Origin: Botryotinia globosa
Lineage: Eukaryota; Ascomycota; Leotiomycetes; Helotiales; Sclerotiniaceae
Assembly: GCA_014898425.1 (NCBI GenBank)
Contig: RCSZ01000009.1
Coordinates: 992,001-1,056,000, forward strand
DNA: 64,000 nucleotides
Direction of reading: 5' to 3'
Position 1 is the first letter of the stretch. Every line of letters starts with the position of its first letter. The notes beneath the pieces are model-generated. The model did not search any database, had not been told where the DNA came from, and worked only from the letters and a program-made list of their open reading frames with translations. This document shows, piece by piece, positions 58,311 to 64,000 of this stretch. A program made the position numbers and the translations under genes.

Positions 58311-59581
58311 TTAAACAATCGGAGCTTGTACATTAACTTGTTGAGGCTGTAGAGTTTGTTCCGATTTGGCATATCTGGCCGCTTTCGCCTCATCAAATCT
58401 CCAAATTCCACCAGTTTTATCCTCATCAGCTGTTAATTGAATACAAGGAGCCAATGTTTGTAGGATGGGACAACTATCCATCTTGGTGAAAAATCTTCTC
58501 TCCCAAATTCTTCCCTCATTCTTTTCCTTTAATCTAAGTTCTCGCTGAGAAACTTCGATTTTGGTCTTCTCGTTACCGGTTGTATCCATGTCGCCGACTG
58601 CGATACCAGCGGCGACCTTGGACCACGCACGCCGCGATTCTAATGGATCTTGTTCCTCGATTGGTGCAACGATGAGTGGAGTGGTAGGTACTGCATCCGC
58701 ATCATACGAGTCGATCAGACCACTCTTCTTCCCACCTTCTCTGATCTCAAATTGTTTGGTCCATTGTCCAGTTACGGTGTATAAGGTGTCCTTTTCTTTA
58801 CCAGTAGGGTATAATGTAGCGGTGAAACTGTTCTTCTTGCCAGATAACCATCCTTTGCCGCTATAGTCAATCTTGGCTGTAAATCCTGAACTACTTGTAA
58901 TGTATGATTTGGCTTCGAGTTCGACGAATGGGGAGCCAAAGATTAAACCTTCAATGTGAAGATTTGGAAGAGTGATGAGGTAGGTTTCGTTGTAAGCGGG
59001 GATACTGAAGACTGCATGCCCAATTTGTTTAACGTTAATGGTTCGCGAGAATGATGCCTTCTGAGCATTGTATCCTTGTAGGTATACGCCGTGTCTCTTG
59101 TTGGAAATTTGGTATGCGGTAACAGGTGGATGATGGCTAGAGGTAATTAGAAATAGCACCTGAGATATATCTGGAAACACATTAATTACCTGACTTGCTC
59201 AGAAATGAGCTCAGTAGTTCCACAAGCATCTTCCCACTTTCCAAGGAACAACTCCCCTAAGAAAGGGTTCAATGGTTTCTTCTCATTTCCATATTTGTCA
59301 CTTCGACTGGCATATTGTTGTTTCAATGTGCTCAAGAACCATTTCAAGACCAAAAGTGCTCGTTTCTGAGGATCCTTCTCTGCAGCAGGTGCGACAAATA
59401 TACTGGGGTGTTCTGCCCAATATGAAGAGAACTCCGTCAATGATGTCGATGACAGAATGAATGGTGGAGCTGTCAACGATGATAAATCTCCATTGAACGA
59501 AGCGATGGATTTTAAAAAAGCACTCCAAGATCCTTTATTTTGCGCAGATACGCCAGCTCCTTCAGTTTCGTTTGCAGACAT
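58311..59581 (-). CDS. KES1: Oxysterol-binding protein, Kes1/Osh4 type
   Basis: Two minus-strand exons, 59581-59190 and 59136-58311, encode 405 residues. The 53-bp intron (GTAATT..CTCTAG) lies inside the family signature, so splicing creates EQVSHHPP at about 129-136. The protein consists of the sterol/PI4P-binding domain alone, without PH or ankyrin domains, as in yeast Osh4/Kes1. Upstream, [12 protein letters not shown] and the N-terminal lid segment are present. Downstream are the strands of the beta barrel and the helical C-terminus with RRFFTKMD and [12 protein letters not shown]. Members exchange sterol for PI4P between ER and Golgi membranes and regulate secretion. All landmarks are intact. 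Confidence 0.94.
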
Positions 59582-60656
59582 GTTTGATAGTATTGTTTGT
59601 TGTTTGCGGAGGAGATGATTGAATTGAAGGTATTGAAATCTGGAGTTTTGTGGAGGAATTTGGGTTGCACTGATTCAGTTGTGGAATATACCTCCTACCT
59701 AGGTAAGGATTTGTTGGAAGAATAACGTCTTAAAATGGACGATTAATGTGTATGTATGGAAAACAAAAGGTATTCAACGAATAACAATTGTAGAGGAGAA
59801 GAATGGAATGACAAGAAACAAGAATATTTGAGAGGAAGAAGGAAGAGGAAGAGGAAGGATTGTCCATGTGATATGGATCTTTCCAATAAGGAAGGGTATT
59901 GAGGGGATTTGATATTTGGTATTTGATATTTGATATTTGATGTTTGGGTAGGGAGTTCTTCTTAATTGACCTGACCAGGGATTTGATCAAAGCTTGGCAT
60001 TTGCCCCTCGAGTTGATAACTTGATATGTATGACTGGTTCAAACAACTAACCTTTTTCGTCATAATTACTAGAAATTCAAACTTACGGGCTGATGATCTG
60101 ATCACACACACAAGTGACACAAGTTACAACTTACAACCACCTTTGAAAGTCATGTCTGTCGACTACCTACACCCCTTAACTCGTATTAATTACTCGTACT
60201 TTACTAGCTCTGTAGATTAATAAAAAAAGGCCGCGTTTCGTACGTGGCTTATCCTTTAACCAACTTGAATGGGAGAGTTTAGCGGCCAAATGGATCGATG
60301 AGCAGATTTAACTTTTGAACCTGATAAGAGCCCTTAATCAATGTGAAGGATCCGGCTACTTAAGCTTGTTCTGCTTGTTCTTTTTGGTAAAATTAAAATA
60401 TTTGGTCATCATCTTGAGAGAAGATTCAAAAGAAAAGTTTCATAATAGCACCACGCTTCACATGCAATATAAGCAGTCAAAATTATCCATCATGGTAAAA
60501 AGTTTTCTCATGGCAATTCGTTGCATTTATACGTTTGACCAAAACTCCACCACCCCAACCACCATTTCTCCGCACTTCGTTATGTATTCCATAACAATGT
60601 CCTAAACCGTGTAAATTTTTGAAACGCAATCTGAATATTCGCTAGTCATTATAAAT
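59582..60656. other. Intergenic between oxysterol-binding protein and aldolase
   Basis: About 1.07 kb with the promoter of the oxysterol-binding gene and the 3' flank of the aldolase gene. A heptamer repeat, TATTTGA, occurs about five times at 59910-59942. No other feature is seen. Confidence 0.5.
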
Positions 60657-61959
60657 TTATAGCTGTCCTGCAGTGTTGAAATCCTTAAGACCCTCGGCAA
60701 GACGTTGGGACATGGTTTTCTCTCCCTCACGAACCCAAACACGGGGACTGTCAAAGTATTAGCATACATCATTGTCAAGAAATCAGGGGTTGAAGAACAC
60801 TTACTCGAACTTCTTCTTGTTTGGCTTGTCTGGTCCATCTGGGTTACCAACTGGGGTCATGAGGTAGTCCTTGTTCTTAAGGACGTAGTCACGGATACCA
60901 GTGAGGTAAGCGAATTGCATATCGGTATCAAGGTTGACCTTGACAACACCGTATGAGATGGCATCCAAGAACTCTTGCTTGGAAGATCCAGATCCACCGT
61001 GGAAGACCAAGAAGACTGGCTTGTCTTCCTTAGCGCCAATAGCTTGCTTGACATGGGCTTGGTGCTTGCCGAGGAGCTCTGGGCGGAGCTTGACGTTACC
61101 TGGCTTGTAGACACCGTGAACGTTACCGAAACCAGCGGCGATCGAGAAGTATGGGGAGATTGGGGAAAGAGCTTGGTAGATGGCAAGGATATCCTCTGGT
61201 TGAGTGTAAAGGGAGTTGTTGTCAACATCCTCGTTGTCGACACCGTCCTCTTCACCACCGGTAATACCGATCTCCTATGAAATGAATTAGTAGCTGTCAT
61301 CTCAAACCTCCTCAAATGCTTGACGTACCATCTCGAGCCATTGCTTCATTGGTGCAGCTCTCTTCAAGTATTCAGCAGTGGTCTTGATGTTGTAGTCAAC
61401 CTCCTCCTCGCTCAAATCGATCATGTGGGAGGAGAACAAAGGCTCGCCGTGCTCCTTGAAGTATTTCTCGTCGGCGTCAAGAAGACCATCCAACCATGGC
61501 AAGAGCTTCTTGGCGCAGTGATCAGTGTGGAGGACAACTGGGATGCCGTATGCTGGTGCGAGAGCACGGATGTAGTGAGCACCGGCGATACCACCAGCGA
61601 TGGAAGCCTCTTGGTTACCGTTGGAAACACCCTATAAGATGATTAGATACCGTAAGTTTTGATGGAGTAAGAATCTTTCCTAACCTTTCCGGCGAAGTAA
61701 GCGGCACCTCCTTGGGACATTTGGAGGATAATTGGGGACTTGGCATCGCGAGCAGCTTCGAGGGATGCTACGACAGTGGAGGAAGAGGTCACGTTCTGCC
61801 ACAGTTAGTTTATGTCTGCAAACGTCTTCTTTCAATTGTGTCACAACATACAATGGCTGGAATAGCAAAGTTGTGCTCTTGAGCGTAGTTGAAAAGCTTG
61901 AGGACATCATCACCAACGATGACTCCGGACTTTCGGCTGAGAACGTCTGTGCAACCCAT
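60657..61959 (-). CDS. FBA1: Fructose-bisphosphate aldolase, class II (zinc)
   Basis: Five minus-strand exons, 61959-61852, 61795-61685, 61631-61329, 61274-60805 and 60747-60657, give 360 residues, matching the length of yeast Fba1. It cleaves fructose-1,6-bisphosphate to glyceraldehyde-3-phosphate and dihydroxyacetone phosphate in glycolysis and runs in reverse in gluconeogenesis. LHTDHCAKK at 107-115 holds the catalytic Asp110 and zinc ligand His111. EIGITGGEEDGVDNE, SIAAGFGNVHGVYKP, FHGGSGSS and KVNLDTDMQ are the further class II motifs. The last exon supplies DPRVWVREGEKTMSQRL, which no single open frame contains. The short introns are all GT-AG and in phase. The 5' leader contains a GTGAAT hexanucleotide repeat just upstream. 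High, constitutive expression is expected for this enzyme but is not shown here. Confidence 0.97.
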
Positions 61960-61966
61960 ATTTTCG

Positions 61967-61998
61967 ATTGTGAATGTGAATGTGAATGTGAATGTGTA
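61967..61998. repeat. (GTGAAT)n in the aldolase 5' leader
   Basis: About five tandem GTGAAT hexamers lie 8-40 bp upstream of the aldolase start codon. On the transcribed strand they read ATTCAC. Copy number may vary between strains. Confidence 0.85.
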
Positions 61999-63207
61999 GT
62001 TGAAGATTGAGGTTTGTAGTTTGTAATTTGCGAAAAAGGGGTATCTGAGATTTGGAGAAAAGAAGAATCAATAAATGAGCAAAATGGTTGAACAAGATGA
62101 AAAAGGTTTTCTTTAGTAGAAGGTCATAGAGAGGGGTGGAGTATTTTGGATTTTCAGGACCGATACCGTCACTTGGTAAATGACGCTAATGGTGGGGGGG
62201 CTGTTTCCAAATGGAATCCTTAACATATCAATTTGTTGGCATTCATTGGTCTTGTATCAAAAAGATATGGAACCCCGAGTTGAAGCTCAGTCAGTGAATG
62301 TGAGTCGTGACGTACCTTTATCACTTATTTCTTTGCAATGAATTCTGAGCCTTTGACTTTTCGATGGGGGTCAAAGTTAATATGTAAGTATAGATAGGCT
62401 GAGGTAGGTAGATGCAATGTTTCCGATTCAAGCTGGCAGTCGTGAAGGGGTGGAGGGGAGGGAAGGGGAGGGAAGGGGAGGGGAGGGGAGGGGAGAGGAG
62501 AGGAGAGGAGGTACTCGGTAGGTAGCTTCCATACTTTCAAAGTAGAATCCTGGTGATCGATAAAGTGTTTACTGTACAGGTGGGGTTTCGGCGAAATTGA
62601 CCTCATAGCCTCACCAATGTAGCATTACCGAAGAAACTACGGCGAGATCCTCCGATTCATCATGCTTCGTCTTTGTTGGAACTTCTTCCCCTCGGGCTTA
62701 TTACAGTATTCGCTATCCTGGGCATGCAAATGCAACCAGAGGAAGCGAAAACTTTATTCCGGTCATAGCACTGGCAGAAAGCTGGAGAGAGTAAGGTGTC
62801 GCTATGCTCGAAGGTCTACAGAGCAAATGCGCATATTCAGAAGCAAGTCACAGAGTCATCAGGAGAAAGGACCAAGGCGGACGAGTAGATGCTGTATGTA
62901 TAGCATAAATTGATGAATGAACCGGCGTTTTACGACCAATGAACTTCTTTCTATGACTACCTACACATCGAATGTTTGCGGCTGAACTTCTTACGCGAAG
63001 CATTTCTGCCTTCCCAATGACCTCTACCCCTCTCGATTCATAAATGAATAACAAAAATCGGTGCATTTGGGTGATATTTACTATTTCTCAACAAGTTAAT
63101 CGAATCCAATGATGCATGTGTATTCTCTTTGCCATTTGCGATGAATGTTATTACATCTAGGTATCAATCAAATCCTCATCAATGTCTTTTCGATTCATCT
63201 TCAAACT
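61999..63207. other. Aldolase promoter region and interval before bL9m
   Basis: About 1.2 kb without a supported gene. It should include the strong aldolase promoter. The purine tract at 62446-62511 is listed separately. Small frames at 62662-63066 have no motif. Confidence 0.5.
62446..62511. repeat. Polypurine tract of GGGGA units
   Basis: About 65 bp of nearly pure purine consisting of GGGGA, GGGAA and GAGAG units on the plus strand. It lies about 490-550 bp upstream of the aldolase start. Its G-runs of three and four satisfy the G-quadruplex pattern, and it could also form triplex DNA. Confidence 0.9.
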
Positions 63208-64000
63208 CTAATCTTGAGCATTGATCTTGATCGACCTTCGAATAGCCTCAGGAGTTCTCCTGAGTTGTATGTCAATCTCATAAATGCCCAAATGTTTGAC
63301 ACGGTCTTTCTCTTCCGCCTCCTGAACGAATTTGATATCTTCCGGTCCAAATAAAACCCGCTTTCCTTCCGAGTCCTGATCTAAGATGGTCCTAATCTTT
63401 GCAGCTATATCCGTAGTTGATACCGATCCATAGATGGGTACCTTTTCTGGTTTCCCTGTACTATTCTTTGAAGCTGCAGCGGATATTGAAGAAGATGACG
63501 CTAGGGATGGTGAGACCTTCTTTACCGGTAGAGGAGCAACAGTAATGGCAGTCTCGAAGAAGTCTATATAAGGTGGTATCAAATCGGATAAGATAGCTGT
63601 GGAGCGTTCGGGCTATTCACAATCAGTCAGCATTTCTTGTCTTTTAATTTGTGGAAAAATTGAAGATAGACGTACGCTCAGAAATTCAAGCTCAACCACT
63701 TTCTTGATATTCAGTCGACGCTCTCCGCTGAGGAATTTTGATGCCTTCTTCTGATCTTGCACTGGCTCTATCCTGGCGGTTTTGCGCTTTCCAAAAGTAC
63801 TATCAGGAAGAGAGACATTTTTCCTCGAACCAACTTGTTCGGATTCTGTAGGTGTCACATATACAGCAAATCCTCTGCCATACAGTTTATTTCGCATCAA
63901 TCCGGGAGGAACTTGAACAATTCTTCCTATACCACAATTAGCCACCGGAGTTTTTCATGGCTTTCAGGTACATGCAAACTTGCCCTTTCTGCCAATTCCT
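63208..64000 (-). CDS. MRPL50: Mitochondrial large-subunit ribosomal protein bL9m (5' part beyond the window)
   Basis: The gene runs off the window end, so its start is missing. Visible minus-strand exons are 64000-63984 (partial), 63926-63676 and 63612-63208. Joining the first two gives GIGRKGRIVQVPPGLMRN, the bacterial L9 N-terminal pattern (GxGxKGxxxxVxxGxxRN). The 57-bp intron between them (63927-63983) starts with GC, not GT: AAGG|GCAAGT, with branch GCTAAT and acceptor TATAG. This is a standard GC-AG consensus. The second intron (63613-63675) is GT-AG. The C-terminal part has the L9 core (YGSVSTTDIAAKIRTIL, then FGPEDIKFVQEAEEKDRVK) and ends in a short basic tail. The protein belongs to the mitoribosome. 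Confidence 0.88.

Overview
The window is nuclear DNA of a filamentous ascomycete. The supported genes carry short GT-AG introns (46-103 bp) with CTAAC-like branch points. They alternate with long AT-rich islands made of decayed transposons. Protein content (ENA-type sodium ATPase, fungal acetolactate synthase, Zn2Cys6 regulator, RING-CH protein) and this two-speed composition suggest a leotiomycete such as a Botrytis/Sclerotinia-type fungus. That placement is inference, because no marker gene was compared.

Conserved genes: a Ran1-type serine/threonine kinase (5754-7187), an unrecognised low-complexity nuclear-type protein (20296-21762), a RING-CH membrane ubiquitin ligase (27352-28934, minus), a GT31/Fringe-like glycosyltransferase (30193-31785), galactokinase (33484-35052), a TRAPPC12-like TPR protein (35931-37510), the acetolactate synthase catalytic subunit (38198-40602), an ENA-type P-type ATPase (44884-48340), an intron-containing tRNA-Val(UAC) (54528-54628, minus), a Kes1/Osh4-type oxysterol-binding protein (58311-59581, minus), class II fructose-bisphosphate aldolase (60657-61959, minus), and the 3' part of mitochondrial ribosomal protein bL9m, cut by the window end (63208-64000, minus). 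These are housekeeping genes with no shared pathway. Galactokinase and aldolase serve carbon metabolism, ILV2 serves branched-chain amino acid synthesis, and ENA serves cation efflux.

Three accessory genes are dead or damaged: a short-chain dehydrogenase (22107-23118, minus), a divergently oriented Zn2Cys6 transcription factor (23514-26936), and an ABCG transporter with an N-terminal cysteine-rich domain (about 52087-53888). The dehydrogenase and the regulator share one 395-bp intergenic region and look like the remains of a small regulated locus.

The AT-rich islands resolve into DNA transposons with readable ends: a 1195-bp element with a 10-bp target duplication (10177-11371) holding two smaller elements; a 2562-bp hAT element with a perfect 8-bp target duplication and a recognisable dimerisation-domain relic (13835-16396); an element with long inverted ends (41219-43150) holding an 816-bp TA-flanked element; and a nest at 48709-51517 in which three TA-flanked families sit inside or against each other. 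The regulator pseudogene is split by a further 1.3-kb AT-rich block (23780-25050).

Large stretches (1-5753, 7188-10176, 11372-13826, 16405-20295, 54629-58310) hold no gene I can support. I found no complete, clearly novel multi-gene system. The strongest unusual signals are the nested transposons, the decayed regulator-dehydrogenase pair and the decayed ABC transporter.
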